Part shown: positions 1-9,996 of the stretch, piece after piece
How positions within the stretch are numbered: position 1 is the stretch's first letter
Layout: every line of letters begins with the position of its first letter
NCBI RefSeq assembly: GCF_026003995.1
Contig: NZ_BPIG01000001.1
Span: forward strand, 310,001 to 374,000
Reading direction: 5' to 3'
DNA from: Tepidiforma sp.
Lineage (GTDB): Bacteria > Chloroflexota > Dehalococcoidia > Tepidiformales > Tepidiformaceae
DNA: 64,000 bases
Notes under the pieces: model-generated
Seen by the model: only the letters and a program-made list of their open reading frames with translations
Told to the model about the DNA's origin: nothing
Database searches by the model: none
Position numbers and translations under genes: made by a program

Positions 1-3000
1 CGGGGAGCGGGCGGCCGGATCGACGCCAGCAGCGCGGTGAGCCACGCGCGCGTTTCGGCCGGGTCGATGGCGTCGTCGACTTCGAAGAGCGACGCCTGGT
101 TGAGCGCCTTTCCGCGGGCGTAGGCGCGCGCCACCATCTCCTCGTAGAACTGCCGCCGCTTCTCGGGGTCGTCGATGGCCGCCAGTTCGTTCCGGTAGCC
201 GAGCTTCACCGAACCCTCGAGCCCCATGCCGCCGAATTCGGCGGTCGGCCAGGCGACGGTGAAGAAAGGCCGGTGGTAGGTGCCGCCCGCCATCGCGATC
301 GCGCCAAGCCCGTACGCCTTGCGGAGGATGACCGTGAACGTCGGCACCGAAATGTTCGCGCCCGTCAGGAAGACCCGGGCCGCGTGGCGGACGAGCGCCG
401 TCTTCTCGGCTTCCGGCCCGACCATGATGCCCGGCGTGTCGCAGAAGTAGACGACGGGCAGGTCGAACGCGTCGCAGAGCTGCATGAAGCGGGCCGCCTT
501 GTCGGCGCCATCGGCATCGATAGCGCCGCCGAGGTGGGCGGGGTTGTTCGCGATCACGCCCACCGGCCGCCCTTCGACCCGGGCGAGGGCGGTAATCATC
601 CCGACGCCGAATTTCGGCCGGAGTTCGAGGACCGACCCGGTGTCGAAGAGCAGCCGGATCGCCTTCCGGACGTCGTACACGCGAAGCCGGTTTTCCGGCA
701 CGACATGCCGGAGCAGCCGCTGGTCGGCGGCCTCCCAGCGCGGGAGCGGTCCCTGGAAGTAGGCGAGGTACTGCTTCGCCGTCTCGACGGCCTCGGCCTC
801 GTCCTTCACGAGGATGTCGATGACGCCGTTCGGCACCTGGACCGAAACGGGACCGATCTCCTCCGGCGCATAGATGCCGAGGCCGCCGCCCTCGATCATC
901 GCCGGGCCGCCCATGCCGATGTTGGCGTCTTCGGTGGCGATGACGACGTCGCAGCAGCCGAGGAGGGCGGCGTTCCCGGCGAAGCAGCGCCCGGTCGTGA
1001 TGCCGACCATCGGGACGTGCCCGGAGAGCTGGGCGAAGCGGGTGAACGTGGGCGGCGAGAGCGCGCTCGCGACGATGTCGGTATCGCCGGGCCGCCCGCC
1101 GCCGCCTTCCGCGAAGAGGATGAACGGCATCCGGCCCTGCTCGGCGATGTCGATGATCCGGTCGGTCTTGCGGTGGTTTTGGCCGCCCTGCGTGCCGGCG
1201 AGCACGGTGTAGTCGTAGGCCATGATGGCGCAGCGGCTGGCGGGGTCGCCGAAGAGGTCGCCGTTGACGCTGCCGACGCCGGTGATGAGGCCGTCGGCCG
1301 GCGTCTTCTCGATCAGCTCCTCGAGCGAGCGGCGGGCGCGCTGCGCGGCGAGGACGAGCGGCCCGTATTCGATGAACGTCCCCGGGTCGCAGAGGTGGGC
1401 GATGTTCTCGCGCGCGGTCCGGTGGCCGGTCGCGTGCCGCCTGGCGACGGCCTCCGGCCGCCGCTCGTCCCGCGTCCGCGCGCGGCGTTCGAGCACCTCG
1501 GCGAGGTCCGGCCGGATGGCGTCGAGGTCGATGGATTCCTCGGCCGCCTCGCTGTCCGCGTCGTCGAGGCCGGGCGCGATGGTGAGCAGGAGCGCGCCTT
1601 CGACGACCGGGAGCCCGGCCGCTGCTTCGACGCGGACGACCGTGCCTGAGCAGGGCGCGGTGACTTCGTGCTCCATCTTCATCGCTTCCATGACGGCGAG
1701 GACCTGGCCAGCCCGCACCGCCGCCCCGGGCTCGACGGCGATGGCGATGACCGTCCCCTGGAGCGGCGCGCGGACGGCCTGCTGCCCTTCGTCGACCGGC
1801 ACGGCGTCGGCCGGCGGGCGCGCCGGCGCCTGCTGCTTGCCGTACGCGAGCACGGCCAGCGGATCGCTCGTGTCGATGCGGGCGCCGGCGATGGCGGGCT
1901 GAGCCGGTTCGCCGGGTCGTGCGCCTTCAGCAGGCGTGGCGGCGAAGCGGGCAGCCGCCTCGGCCAGCGCGGGCGCGTGCTCGTCGATGAAGCGGGTGTG
2001 GAGGTCCGCAGCGGGAAGCTCGGGCCGCTCCGCGAGCGCCCGCAGGAACGGGAGATTCGTCTCGACACCGGCGATATCGAACTCGGCGAGCGCCCGCCGG
2101 AGGCGCTGGACCGCCGGGGCGAAGTCCGGCCCGGGGGCGCGCACGATGACTTTGGCGAGGAGCGAGTCGTACGCCGGGCTGATGGCCAGTCCGGGGTACG
2201 CTGCCGTGTCCACGCGGGTGTGCGGGCCGGCGGGGGGCGCGAACCGCTCCAGCGTCCCGGCCGCCGGGTAGGCGAGCCCGGTCGGCGTCATCCGCTCGGC
2301 GTTGACGCGCGCCTGGACGGCGAAGCCGCGGGCGGGCGGCGGGCCGTCGGCCAGCCCCAGGTCGGCAAGCGTCGCGCCGCCGGCGATCTGGAGCTGCGCC
2401 GCGACCAGGTCGAGCCCGGTCACCTCTTCGGTCACCGTGTGTTCGACCTGGAGGCGGGCGTTCGCTTCGATGAAGAACCACGGCGAGCGCTCGTCCAGGC
2501 CGTTCGCGGCGTCGACCAGGAATTCGAAGGTGCCGAGGCCGCGGTAAGCGAGCCGCCGGGCCATCGCGAGCGCCGCCTCGATGAGCTGGCCCCGGAGCCC
2601 CGGCGGCAGCCCCGGGGCGGGCGCGATTTCGACGACCTTCTGGAAGCGCCGCTGGAGGCTGCACTCCCGCTCCCAGGCGTGGGTCACGGCGCCGGTGCCG
2701 TCGCCGATCACCTGGATCTCGATGTGGCGCGCCCGTTCGATGAACCGTTCCGCGTAGAGCGAGCCGTCACCGAAGGCCGCCGCTGCTTCTGAGGATGCGC
2801 GCGCAAAGGCGGCCTCGAGTTCATCGGCGGTCCGCACGACGCGCACACCGCGGCCGCCGCCGCCGGCCGCGGCCTTGAGCAGCATCGGGGCGCCGTCCAG
2901 CCCGGCGAAGAAGGCGCGGGCGCCGTCGAGGTCGAGCGCAGATGGCGAGCCCGGGATGACCGGCACGCCGCAGGCGATGGCCAGCTCGCGCGCTGCGACT

Positions 3001-3347
3001 TTGTCGCCGAGCGCGGCGAGGGTCGCAGGGGCCGGTCCGACGAAGGTCAGCCCTGCAGCCTCGCAGGCGGCGGCGAAATCGGCGCGTTCGCTGAGGAAGC
3101 CGTAGCCGGGATGTACCGCATCGGCGCCGGTCTCCTGCGCCGCCCGGACCACGGCGCCGATGTCGAGGTAGGCGGCGGCGCCGGCGCCCGGCAGCCGGGC
3201 CGTGCAATCCGCGCGGCGGAGGTGCAGGCTCGCGGCGTCGTCGTCCGGGGCCGCAGCCGCGGTCTCGATGCCGAGGTCGGCGGCGGCGCGGATGATGCGC
3301 AGGGCGATTTCCCCGCGGTTGGCGATGAACAGTCGGCGAATCGGCAT
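1..3347 (-). CDS. Fused biotin-dependent acyl-CoA carboxylase (BC-BCCP-CT), C-terminus cut by window edge
   Basis: A single uninterrupted minus-strand frame of at least 1115 codons runs off the window. It carries all three activities of a biotin carboxylase in one chain: an N-terminal biotin carboxylase (about residues 1-450, opening MPIRRLFIANRGEIALRI, with the ATP-grasp glycine loop AAAGGGGRGVR near 160), a biotin carrier domain with the biotinylation motif EAMKMEH (Lys557), and a carboxyltransferase from about residue 600 onward. The family carboxylates acetyl-, propionyl- or similar acyl-CoA using bicarbonate and ATP; the substrate cannot be read from the sequence. Usually these are two or three subunits; fused forms exist in several phyla. 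The start is the ATG at 3347, which gives the canonical biotin carboxylase N-terminus; a TATGCT -10-like box lies at 3377-3382. Little of the C-terminus seems to be missing. The family call is certain, the substrate is not. Confidence 0.9.
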   Translation of the reverse strand, partial: MPIRRLFIANRGEIALRIIRAAADLGIETAAAAPDDDAASLHLRRADCTARLPGAGAAAYLDIGAVVRAAQETGADAVHPGYGFLSERADFAAACEAAGLTFVGPAPATLAALGDKVAARELAIACGVPVIPGSPSALDLDGARAFFAGLDGAPMLLKAAAGGGGRGVRVVRTADELEAAFARASSEAAAAFGDGSLYAERFIERARHIEIQVIGDGTGAVTHAWERECSLQRRFQKVVEIAPAPGLPPGLRGQLIEAALAMARRLAYRGLGTFEFLVDAANGLDERSPWFFIEANARLQVEHTVTEEVTGLDLVAAQLQIAGGATLADLGLADGPPPARGFAVQARVNAERMTPTGLAYPAAGTLERFAPPAGPHTRVDTAAYPGLAISPAYDSLLAKVIVRAPGPDFAPAVQRLRRALAEFDIAGVETNLPFLRALAERPELPAADLHTRFIDEHAPALAEAAARFAATPAEGARPGEPAQPAIAGARIDTSDPLAVLAYGKQQAPARPPADAVPVDEGQQAVRAPLQGTVIAIAVEPGAAVRAGQVLAVMEAMKMEHEVTAPCSGTVVRVEAAAGLPVVEGALLLTIAPGLDDADSEAAEESIDLDAIRPDLAEVLERRARTRDERRPEAVARRHATGHRTARENIAHLCDPGTFIEYGPLVLAAQRARRSLEELIEKTPADGLITGVGSVNGDLFGDPASRCAIMAYDYTVLAGTQGGQNHRKTDRIIDIAEQGRMPFILFAEGGGGRPGDTDIVASALSPPTFTRFAQLSGHVPMVGITTGRCFAGNAALLGCCDVVIATEDANIGMGGPAMIEGGGLGIYAPEEIGPVSVQVPNGVIDILVKDEAEAVETAKQYLAYFQGPLPRWEAADQRLLRHVVPENRLRVYDVRKAIRLLFDTGSVLELRPKFGVGMITALARVEGRPVGVIANNPAHLGGAIDADGADKAARFMQLCDAFDLPVVYFCDTPGIMVGPEAEKTALVRHAARVFLTGANISVPTFTVILRKAYGLGAIAMAGGTYHRPFFTVAWPTAEFGGMGLEGSVKLGYRNELAAIDDPEKRRQFYEEMVARAYARGKALNQASLFEVDDAIDPAETRAWLTALLASIRPPAP

Positions 3348-3461
3348 GGCCCGTCGCTGTCGGTGCTGGTGCGCGAAGCATAGCTGCACGCGGGCGAACG
3401 CGCTGGCGAAACTACCCGGGTGAACGCCGTTCGCGTAGGCTGTCCCGCGAGGAGTCGACCG

Positions 3462-4532
3462 ATGAACTACAGGCTGTTGTGGATTGGGGCCGTCAGCGGG
3501 CTCGCGCTGCACCTCGCCGGGCTCGGCTGGGACGTCTACCGCCACTCGCGCGACGTGACGCTGGCGCAGCGCGAAGACGTCCTCTCGCTGGCGAACCCCT
3601 CGCACCTCATGATCGTGGCGGGCACCGCGATCATGGCGGCCTGCCTGCTCGGCGTCGCCGTGACGTGGATGAACGAACGCCGGTTCGGCGGTGATGGGGC
3701 GTTCGGCGGACTGCTGCGCGGCGCCGGCCTGCCGGCCGTCGGCATCGCGGCGGCAGGGTCGATCTGGCTGGCGTCGCAGGCCGATTCGAGCGGCCACGTG
3801 CACGATGCCTCGCACAGCCACGGGCCGGAACAGGCCATCGTCCTCGACCTGCCGCTCGCGCGGGCGGTCGGCAATGAGACCGCGGCCCGGTTCGTCACGT
3901 CGAGCGGCGGCCACAGCCACGCGCCGGGCGGTTCGGCCGCCGGCGACGACCCGATGGGCGAGGGCTCAGCCCACCATCACCACGCCGAGGTGCCGGTGAC
4001 CGCCGAGCAGCTCGAAGCGGCGGCGGCGTTCGTGGCCCGGCTCCGGACGGCAATCGCGCCCTACGAGGACGTCCGCCGCGCCATGGCCGACGGCTACCTC
4101 CAGATCACGCAGGACCTCCCCGGCATCGCGGCGCACTTCATCCGGCTCGACTACCAGCGCGACGGCCGCGAGATGGACCCGGAGCGGCCGGAAGTGCTGC
4201 TCTACACGAAGCGGCTCGACGGGACGTGGCGGCTCGTCGGCGCGATGTTCCTCGCGGAGGGCGTCACGGAGGAGCCGCCGTCGTACTTCGGGCCGCTCGA
4301 CGCCTGGCATTACCACGAGAACCTCTGCTTCGTCGGCAGCGGCGTGCGGACGGTCGCCAGCCGCGAACAGTGCCCCGGCGTGTTCACGGCGCGCACCCCG
4401 TGGCAGCTGCACGTGTGGACCGTGCCCACGGCGGGCGGCGTGTTCGCCCACGACATGCCAGAGATCGACCCGGGGGCGTACCCCGGCGCCGTGCTGCCGG
4501 CTGCGCAGGAGCTGCGCGCGCAGGCGCGGTGA
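3462..4532 (+). CDS. His-rich integral membrane protein of unknown function
   Basis: The protein has 356 residues starting at the ATG at 3462, chosen over an upstream in-frame GTG because GAGGAG sits 7 nt before it. The first 110 residues hold about three hydrophobic segments (LLWIGAVSGLALHLAGLGW; a segment after HLMIVAGTAIMAACLLGV; PAVGIAAAGSIWLAS). A flexible His/Gly/Ser-rich stretch follows (VHDASHSHGPEQ, GGHSHAPGG, HHHHAE), then a soluble C-terminal domain of about 200 residues with AWHYHENLCF and QLHVWTVP. The clustered histidines suggest metal binding outside the membrane, but no characterised family was recognised. It stands alone between the carboxylase (divergent) and ilvD (convergent), so neighbours give no help. 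It is clearly a real gene by codon use; function unknown. Confidence 0.8.
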   Translation: MNYRLLWIGAVSGLALHLAGLGWDVYRHSRDVTLAQREDVLSLANPSHLMIVAGTAIMAACLLGVAVTWMNERRFGGDGAFGGLLRGAGLPAVGIAAAGSIWLASQADSSGHVHDASHSHGPEQAIVLDLPLARAVGNETAARFVTSSGGHSHAPGGSAAGDDPMGEGSAHHHHAEVPVTAEQLEAAAAFVARLRTAIAPYEDVRRAMADGYLQITQDLPGIAAHFIRLDYQRDGREMDPERPEVLLYTKRLDGTWRLVGAMFLAEGVTEEPPSYFGPLDAWHYHENLCFVGSGVRTVASREQCPGVFTARTPWQLHVWTVPTAGGVFAHDMPEIDPGAYPGAVLPAAQELRAQAR

Positions 4533-4557
4533 CCCGGCGGGCCGGCCGCGGCGACGC

Positions 4558-6231
4558 CTAGGACGTGACGGCGCCCTTCGAGGCGCTCGAGACCTGGGCG
4601 GCGTACTTCGCGAACACCCCGCGCTCGTATTTGGGGGGCCGCGGCGTCCAGGCCGCGCGGCGGCGTTCGAGCTCCGCATCGTCGACGTGGAGGGTCAGCT
4701 TCCGGTTCTTCACGTCGAAGCTGATGATGTCGCCTTCCTGCACGAGCGCGATCGGGCCGCCGACGGCCGCCTCGGGCGCGACGTGCCCGGCCATGAGGCC
4801 GCGGGTGGCGCCGCTGAACCGGCCGTCGGTGAGCAGCGCGACGGATTCGCCGAGGCCTTCGCCGACGAGCGCCGCCGTGACGCCGAGCATCTCGCGCATG
4901 CCCGGGCCGCCCTTCGGCCCTTCGTTGCGGATGACGACGACGTCGCCGGCATGGATCTGCCGGTTCGCGACCGCCTGGAAGGCGTCTTCCTCGCATTCGA
5001 ACACCCGGGCGGGGCCTTCGTGGTACATCCGCTCGTGGCCGGCGACTTTGATGACGCAGCCCTCGGGCGCGAGATTGCCTTTGAGGATGACGAGGCCGCC
5101 GGTGGGCTTGAGCGCTTTCTCGACCGGGAGGATGACGTCCTGCCCCGGCGTCTCGACGGCCTCCTCGGCTTCCTCGGCGATCGTCCGGCCGGTGACGGTG
5201 AGCACGCCGCCGTGGAGCTTGCCAGCCTCGAGGAGCCGCTTCGCGAGCAGCCGCGTGCCGCCCGCGCGGTCCATGTCGAGCGCGACGTAGCGCCCGCCGG
5301 GCCGCATGTCGCCGATGAGCGGCGTCCGCTCCGAGACGCGGTCGAAGTCGTCGATGTCGAGCGGAACGCCGGCCTCGTGCGCGATGGCGAGGAGATGGAG
5401 GACGACGTTGGTCGAGCCGCCGGTCGAGGCGGCGCAGATGATGCCGTTCTCCAGCGCCTCCCGGGTGAGGATCTGCCGCGGGAGGATGCCTTCGTTGAGC
5501 ACCTTCATGACGAGTTCGCCGGCCCGGAAGGCGACCTTCCGCTTGCGGGCGTCGGTCGCGCCGACGGTGGCGCTGCCCATCGGCGAGAGGCCCATGAATT
5601 CGAGCGCCGTGGCCATCGTGTTGGCGGTGTACTGGGCGCCGCAGGCGCCGGCGCCCGGGCAGGCGGCGTCGACGATCTCTTCCAGCTCCTCCTCGGAGAT
5701 GGTGCCGGCGGCCTGCTGGCCGACCCCTTCGAAGACGTCCTGGATGGTGATGTCGCGGCCTTTGTAGCGGCCCGGCGCGATGGACCCGCCGTAGAGCACG
5801 AGCCCCGGGATGTTGAGCCGGGCGAGCGCCATCGCCGCCGCGGGGATCGTCTTGTCGCAGCCGACGATGATGACGGCCGCATCGAAGGAGTAGCCGATGG
5901 CCGCCAGCTCGATCGAATCGGCGATGATTTCGCGGGAGACGAGCGAGGCCTTCATGCCTTCGGTGCCCATCGAGATGCCGTCGGAGATGGAGATGGTGTT
6001 CACCTCCATCGGCGTGCCGCCGGCCGCGCGGACGCCGGCCATCACCTCCGCCGCCAGCTCGCGGTGGTTGAAGTTGCACGGCATCGTGCCGATCCACGAG
6101 TGCGCCACCATGACGAGGGGCCGCCGCAGGTCCTCGCTCGTGAAGCCGACGGATTTGAAGTAGGAACGGGCGGGCGCCCGGTTGGGGCCATCGACGAGGA
6201 TGCGGCTGCGGGCTCGTGGGTCGTAGGTCAT
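4558..6231 (-). CDS. ilvD: Dihydroxy-acid dehydratase
   Basis: A 557-residue protein of normal IlvD length. It dehydrates 2,3-dihydroxy-isovalerate and its methylvalerate homologue to 2-keto acids in valine/isoleucine (and hence leucine) synthesis, using an iron-sulfur cluster and Mg2+. The three conserved cysteine contexts are visible: [22 protein letters not shown] and [15 protein letters not shown]. The start ATG at 6231 gives the usual [15 protein letters not shown] N-terminus and has GGGAG upstream; the frame stays open further upstream, but that part looks like chance GC-rich sequence and overlaps the divergent hxlR gene. No other branched-chain genes are nearby. Confidence is high. Confidence 0.95.
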   Translation of the reverse strand: MTYDPRARSRILVDGPNRAPARSYFKSVGFTSEDLRRPLVMVAHSWIGTMPCNFNHRELAAEVMAGVRAAGGTPMEVNTISISDGISMGTEGMKASLVSREIIADSIELAAIGYSFDAAVIIVGCDKTIPAAAMALARLNIPGLVLYGGSIAPGRYKGRDITIQDVFEGVGQQAAGTISEEELEEIVDAACPGAGACGAQYTANTMATALEFMGLSPMGSATVGATDARKRKVAFRAGELVMKVLNEGILPRQILTREALENGIICAASTGGSTNVVLHLLAIAHEAGVPLDIDDFDRVSERTPLIGDMRPGGRYVALDMDRAGGTRLLAKRLLEAGKLHGGVLTVTGRTIAEEAEEAVETPGQDVILPVEKALKPTGGLVILKGNLAPEGCVIKVAGHERMYHEGPARVFECEEDAFQAVANRQIHAGDVVVIRNEGPKGGPGMREMLGVTAALVGEGLGESVALLTDGRFSGATRGLMAGHVAPEAAVGGPIALVQEGDIISFDVKNRKLTLHVDDAELERRRAAWTPRPPKYERGVFAKYAAQVSSASKGAVTS

Positions 6232-6338
6232 GCTGCGCTCCCGGGGAGAGTCGTTCTTAGGGGGAAGCTTACTCCCCGGACGGGTCGCGTTCGACCGGGA
6301 GTCGGTTGTTCCCTGCAACCCGGCCGGCGGCGTGTGGT

Positions 6339-6344
6339 ATGCTC
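6339..6344 (+). promoter_or_regulatory. -10 element of leaderless hxlR transcript
   Basis: TATGCT followed by the hxlR start codon after 5 nt, so transcription would begin at or next to the ATG. No clear -35 hexamer is visible. The same spacing recurs before several other genes here, which raises confidence. Confidence 0.5.
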
Positions 6345-6349
6345 GCGCC

Positions 6350-6811
6350 ATGCGCCGCACCAGCTTCGCCGAGATGCCCTGCTCGGTGGCCCGCACGCTC
6401 GAGGTCATCGGCGAATGGTGGACCATGCTCGTCATCCGCGAAGCGTTCAACGGAGTGCGGCGGTTCGATGACTTCCAGGCGCGGCTCGGCATCGCCCGGA
6501 ACGTGCTGGCGGCCCGCCTCCAGCGGCTCGTCGAACATGGCGTGCTCGAACGGCGCCAGTACCAGGACCGCCCGCCGCGCTGCGAATACCGGCTGACCGA
6601 CAAGGGCCGCGACCTGTACCCGGTGCTCGTCGCGATGCTCTCCTGGGGCGATAAGTGGATGGCCGGGCCGGAAGGCCCCCCGCTGACGCTGGTGCATGAC
6701 TGCGGCAGCCCGCTCGGCGCGAAGCTCGTCTGCGGCACCTGCGGCGAAGCGCTCGACCCGCGGCAGGTCCGGCCCGAGTGGAACCGGCCGGCCGCCGCTG
6801 CCGAATCCTGA
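6350..6811 (+). CDS. HxlR-family winged-helix transcriptional regulator
   Basis: A 153-residue DNA-binding protein. The N-terminal part has the HxlR signature: [20 protein letters not shown], then a winged helix with [19 protein letters not shown] and a wing ([14 protein letters not shown]). The extra C-terminal part contains [18 protein letters not shown], a possible small zinc site (two CxxC-like pairs) seen in some HxlR proteins. HxlR members usually sense a small molecule or redox change and control an adjacent operon; divergent ilvD is the only adjacent candidate. The ATG at 6350 lies just 5 nt after a TATGCT box (6339-6344), suggesting a leaderless mRNA. Confidence 0.88.
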   Translation: MRRTSFAEMPCSVARTLEVIGEWWTMLVIREAFNGVRRFDDFQARLGIARNVLAARLQRLVEHGVLERRQYQDRPPRCEYRLTDKGRDLYPVLVAMLSWGDKWMAGPEGPPLTLVHDCGSPLGAKLVCGTCGEALDPRQVRPEWNRPAAAAES

Positions 6812-6817
6812 GCCGCG

Positions 6818-7726
6818 CTACTCCCCGCTCCGCTGCGGCGGCTCCTGGGGCTTCCGCTCGCGGGGGAGCACCTGCACCTCGTGGCGGTAGGGAATTTCGA
6901 TCCCTTCGCGGTCGAACCGCTCTTTGATGCGCCGCCGCAGCTCGCCCGCGAGCTCCCACTGCTTGAACACCTTCACGTCGCCGACCACCTTCAGCTCGAC
7001 GCCGTCCTCGGCGAGCCGGTCGACCCGCACCACCGAAGGCGTGCTGAGGAAGTCGTCCGGTCGGTCGGCGGCCAGCCGTTCGCACTCCTCGTTGATGACC
7101 GGGATGACCCGGCTGAGATCCTCTTCGTAGGCGACCAGCACGTTCAGGTTCACGCGGCTGAAGCCCTGCGTCATGTTCGTTGCGACGGTGATGGCGCTGT
7201 TCGGGATGACGTGCACGTTCCCGTCCATATCGCGGAGGACCGTGCGCCGGGGCGTGATCTCGATGACCTGGCCGCTGACGCCCGCGACGCGCACGACGTC
7301 GCCGACCGCGTACTGGCCTTCGACGAGGATGAAGAGGCCGTTGATGACGTCTTTGATGAGCGTCTGGGCGCCGAGGCCGATGGCGATGCCGGCAACGCCG
7401 ACGCCCGCGATCAGCGCCGAGACCTGCACGCCGAGCTGGTCGAGCACGATCGCGGCGCCGAGGAAGGCAAGGAAGATGTTGAACAGCCAGCCGAGCGTCG
7501 CCATCAGGGTGTCCACCCGGCGCTCGACGACTTCCGGGTCTTCGGCGCGCGCTTTCGCGGCCCGGAGCGAGGCCGAGCGGATGAGCCGGCTGAGCACCCG
7601 CTGGACGACGATGCGGAGGACCACCAGGCCGGCGATGACCGCCACGATGGTGACGCCGTTCTCCCGGAGCCAATCCTCCCAGGCCTCGGCGGTCGTCGGG
7701 ATGAGGAACGGGATGGTGCTGCTCAT
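6818..7726 (-). CDS. MscS-family mechanosensitive ion channel
   Basis: A 302-residue small-conductance mechanosensitive channel that would release solutes on hypo-osmotic shock from the inner membrane. Transmembrane segments lie at roughly residues 24-48 and 78-100, followed by the pore-lining Gly/Ala-rich helix [20 protein letters not shown] and the MscS beta-domain ([20 protein letters not shown]). The C-terminal alpha/beta part ends in a Pro/Arg-rich tail. Its start codon overlaps the helicase stop by 4 nt (ATGA), so it is probably translated from the same mRNA as the upstream helicase. Confidence 0.9.
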   Translation of the reverse strand: MSSTIPFLIPTTAEAWEDWLRENGVTIVAVIAGLVVLRIVVQRVLSRLIRSASLRAAKARAEDPEVVERRVDTLMATLGWLFNIFLAFLGAAIVLDQLGVQVSALIAGVGVAGIAIGLGAQTLIKDVINGLFILVEGQYAVGDVVRVAGVSGQVIEITPRRTVLRDMDGNVHVIPNSAITVATNMTQGFSRVNLNVLVAYEEDLSRVIPVINEECERLAADRPDDFLSTPSVVRVDRLAEDGVELKVVGDVKVFKQWELAGELRRRIKERFDREGIEIPYRHEVQVLPRERKPQEPPQRSGE

Positions 7727-9891
7727 ACGGCCCTGAGTTTCGCGTAGCTTTGCAGGAGGCGCCGCGTCCCGGCGGTATCGAATTCGACCACGTATTCGAT
7801 GTCGCCGCCGTTGTTCCGGGCGTCGGTGACGGTGCCTTCGCCGAATTTCGGGTGGACGACGCGGGCGCCGACGGGGAAGGCGGCTTCCTCTGCCGGTTCG
7901 AGCTCGGGAGGCGGGACCGCAGCCGCAGCCTCGGCGTAGCTGCGGGGGGCGCTCCCCGCCGGGCGGCGGAGGTCCGCCGGGATGTCGGCGAGGAAGCGGG
8001 ATGGCGGGTTCGCGGAGCTCATGCCGAAGGTCATCCGGCGGTAGGCGCGCGTGAGGTAGAGGACGTCCATCGCGCGCGTGATGCCGACATAACAGAGGCG
8101 GCGCTCCTCAGCCATCTGTGCGGGGTCATCGAACGAGCGGATGTGCGGCAGGAGCCCCTCCTCCATCCCGACGAGGAAGACGACGGGGAATTCGAGGCCT
8201 TTCGCCGCGTGGAAGGTGATGAGCGTCACCCCTGCCGCGCGGCCGTCGAGGGTGTCCTGGTCGGTGACGAGGGCGACGTCCTGCAGGAAGGTGGCGAGGT
8301 CGTTGCCCTCGCCGGCGGCCTCTTCGTACTCGGCGAGCAGCGACTGCAGCTCCAGCACGTTCTCGAGCCGCTCCTCGGCGTCGTCACCTTCGCGGAGGTA
8401 GCGGACGTAGCCGACGGCATCGAGGAGGCGTTCGAACAGGTCGCCGAGCGGCGCCTGCCGGTGCGTCCGCAGTTCGTCGATGGTGCTGACGAACCCGCGG
8501 AGCGCGGCGGCGGCCCGGCCGGCGACGCCCTCGGCGCGTCCTTCGGCGGCGATGCGGCACGCTTCCCACGTGCTGACGCCGTGGGCCGCGGCCAGCTCCC
8601 GCAGGCGGTCGATGGTGCGGTCGCCGATGCCGCGGCCGGGCACGTTGATGATGCGGAGCAGGCTCGCTTCGTCGGCCGGGTTGTGGATGACGCGCAGGTA
8701 GGCGAGGAGGTCGCGAACCTCGCGCCGCTCGTAGAAGCGGACGCCGCCGACGAGCCGGTACGGAATGCGGTAGCGGACGAGCGCCTCTTCGAAGGGGCGG
8801 GACTGCGCGTTGGTGCGGTACATGACGGCGATGTCGCTGGGGCTGCGCCCGGCGGCGATGAGGCGGCCAGCTTCCCGCGCGACGAACTCGCCCTCCTCCT
8901 CATCGTTGTAGGCCTCGTAGGTGAGGACCTGTTCGCCGCCGGTCCGCTCCGTCCAGAGGCGGCGCGGGTGGCGGCCAGGGTTCCGCGCGATGACGGCCTC
9001 GGCGGCCGCGAGGATGGGCGCGGTGGAGCGGTAATTCTGTTCGAGGAGGGCAACGGCGGCGCCGGGGAAGTCCCGCCGGAAGTGCTCGACGTTCCGGACG
9101 TCGGCGCTGCGCCAGGAGTAGATGCCCTGGTCCGGGTCGCCGACGACGGTGATGTTGCCGTGCACGCTGGCGAGCTCGCGGGCGAGGACGTACTGGGCCG
9201 GGTTCGTGTCCTGGAACTCGTCGACGAGCACGTGGCGGTAGCGGCCGGCCCACTTCTCGCGCAGCTCCGGGACCCGGAAGAGGTCGATGGCCCGAAGCAG
9301 GAGGTCGTCGAAGTCAAGACCGCCGGCGCGGCGGAGCGCCGCCTCGTACCGCTCGTAGGCGCGGGCCGCGACCTCCTCCGGGTAGGTCCGCGCGCGGGCG
9401 AGGAGCTCGGCCGGCCCGAGCATCTCGCTCTTGGCTGCCGAGATGCGGGTGAGCACCGAGCGCGGCGGGAACTGCCGCGGGTCGATGCGCAGCTCCTCGA
9501 GGACGCGCTTCATCACGCCGAGCTGGTCGGCGTCGTCGTAGATGGCGAACTCCCGGGGGACGCCGATCGCCTCGCCATCGATGCGGAGCCAGCGAGCGCA
9601 CATCGCGTGGAAGGTGCCCATGTGGAGGGCCGCGGCGTCCTCACCGATGAGCCGGGCGGCGCGGTCGCGCATTTCGCGGGCGGCCTTGTTCGTGAACGTG
9701 ACGGCGAGAATCTGCCACGGCGGGATGCGCCGTTCGCGGATGAGCCAGGCGATGCGGTGAGTGATGACGCGGGTCTTGCCGCTGCCCGGCCCGGCGAGGA
9801 TGAGCAGGGCGCCGTCGCCGCGGGTGACGGCGGCGCGCTGCGCATCGTTCAGCCCTGCGAGGATGTCGGCGGCGGTGAGGGCGGCGTCCAC
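7723..9891 (-). CDS. pcrA: UvrD/PcrA-type superfamily 1 DNA helicase
   Basis: A 722-residue ATP-dependent 3'-5' DNA helicase of the UvrD/Rep/PcrA group, acting in nucleotide excision and mismatch repair and removal of replication roadblocks. Visible motifs in order are Walker A LAGPGSGKTRVITHRIA, motif Ia AVTFTNKAAREM, motif II VDEFQDTNPAQ, motif III VVGDPDQGIYSWRSA, motif IV EQNYRST, motif V ITFHAAKGLEFPVVF and motif VI CYVGITRAMDVLYLTRA. The C-terminus ends with a Tudor-like module (VHPKFGEGTV), typical of PcrA. The start at GTG 9891 is preferred because TACGAT lies 6 nt before it, matching the leaderless pattern here; a GTG at 9915 is the alternative. Confidence 0.92.
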   Translation of the reverse strand: MDAALTAADILAGLNDAQRAAVTRGDGALLILAGPGSGKTRVITHRIAWLIRERRIPPWQILAVTFTNKAAREMRDRAARLIGEDAAALHMGTFHAMCARWLRIDGEAIGVPREFAIYDDADQLGVMKRVLEELRIDPRQFPPRSVLTRISAAKSEMLGPAELLARARTYPEEVAARAYERYEAALRRAGGLDFDDLLLRAIDLFRVPELREKWAGRYRHVLVDEFQDTNPAQYVLARELASVHGNITVVGDPDQGIYSWRSADVRNVEHFRRDFPGAAVALLEQNYRSTAPILAAAEAVIARNPGRHPRRLWTERTGGEQVLTYEAYNDEEEGEFVAREAGRLIAAGRSPSDIAVMYRTNAQSRPFEEALVRYRIPYRLVGGVRFYERREVRDLLAYLRVIHNPADEASLLRIINVPGRGIGDRTIDRLRELAAAHGVSTWEACRIAAEGRAEGVAGRAAAALRGFVSTIDELRTHRQAPLGDLFERLLDAVGYVRYLREGDDAEERLENVLELQSLLAEYEEAAGEGNDLATFLQDVALVTDQDTLDGRAAGVTLITFHAAKGLEFPVVFLVGMEEGLLPHIRSFDDPAQMAEERRLCYVGITRAMDVLYLTRAYRRMTFGMSSANPPSRFLADIPADLRRPAGSAPRSYAEAAAAVPPPELEPAEEAAFPVGARVVHPKFGEGTVTDARNNGGDIEYVVEFDTAGTRRLLQSYAKLRAV

Positions 9892-9996
9892 CCGCGGATC
9901 GTACCATTCGATCACCCGGCTGAGCGATTACGGCGCTGCATGTTGCCCCCGGCTGCGGTAAGGTGATGCGGGGCTGGCGCCCCGCCGGAGCTGAGG

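Noticed and set aside
273..1649. Open + strand frame at the left end
   Set aside because: Antisense to the carboxylase, whose minus frame carries MKM biotinylation and carboxyltransferase motifs without interruption.
7750..9966. Open frame of over 700 codons opposite the helicase
   Set aside because: Complement of pcrA; no motifs and no ribosome site.
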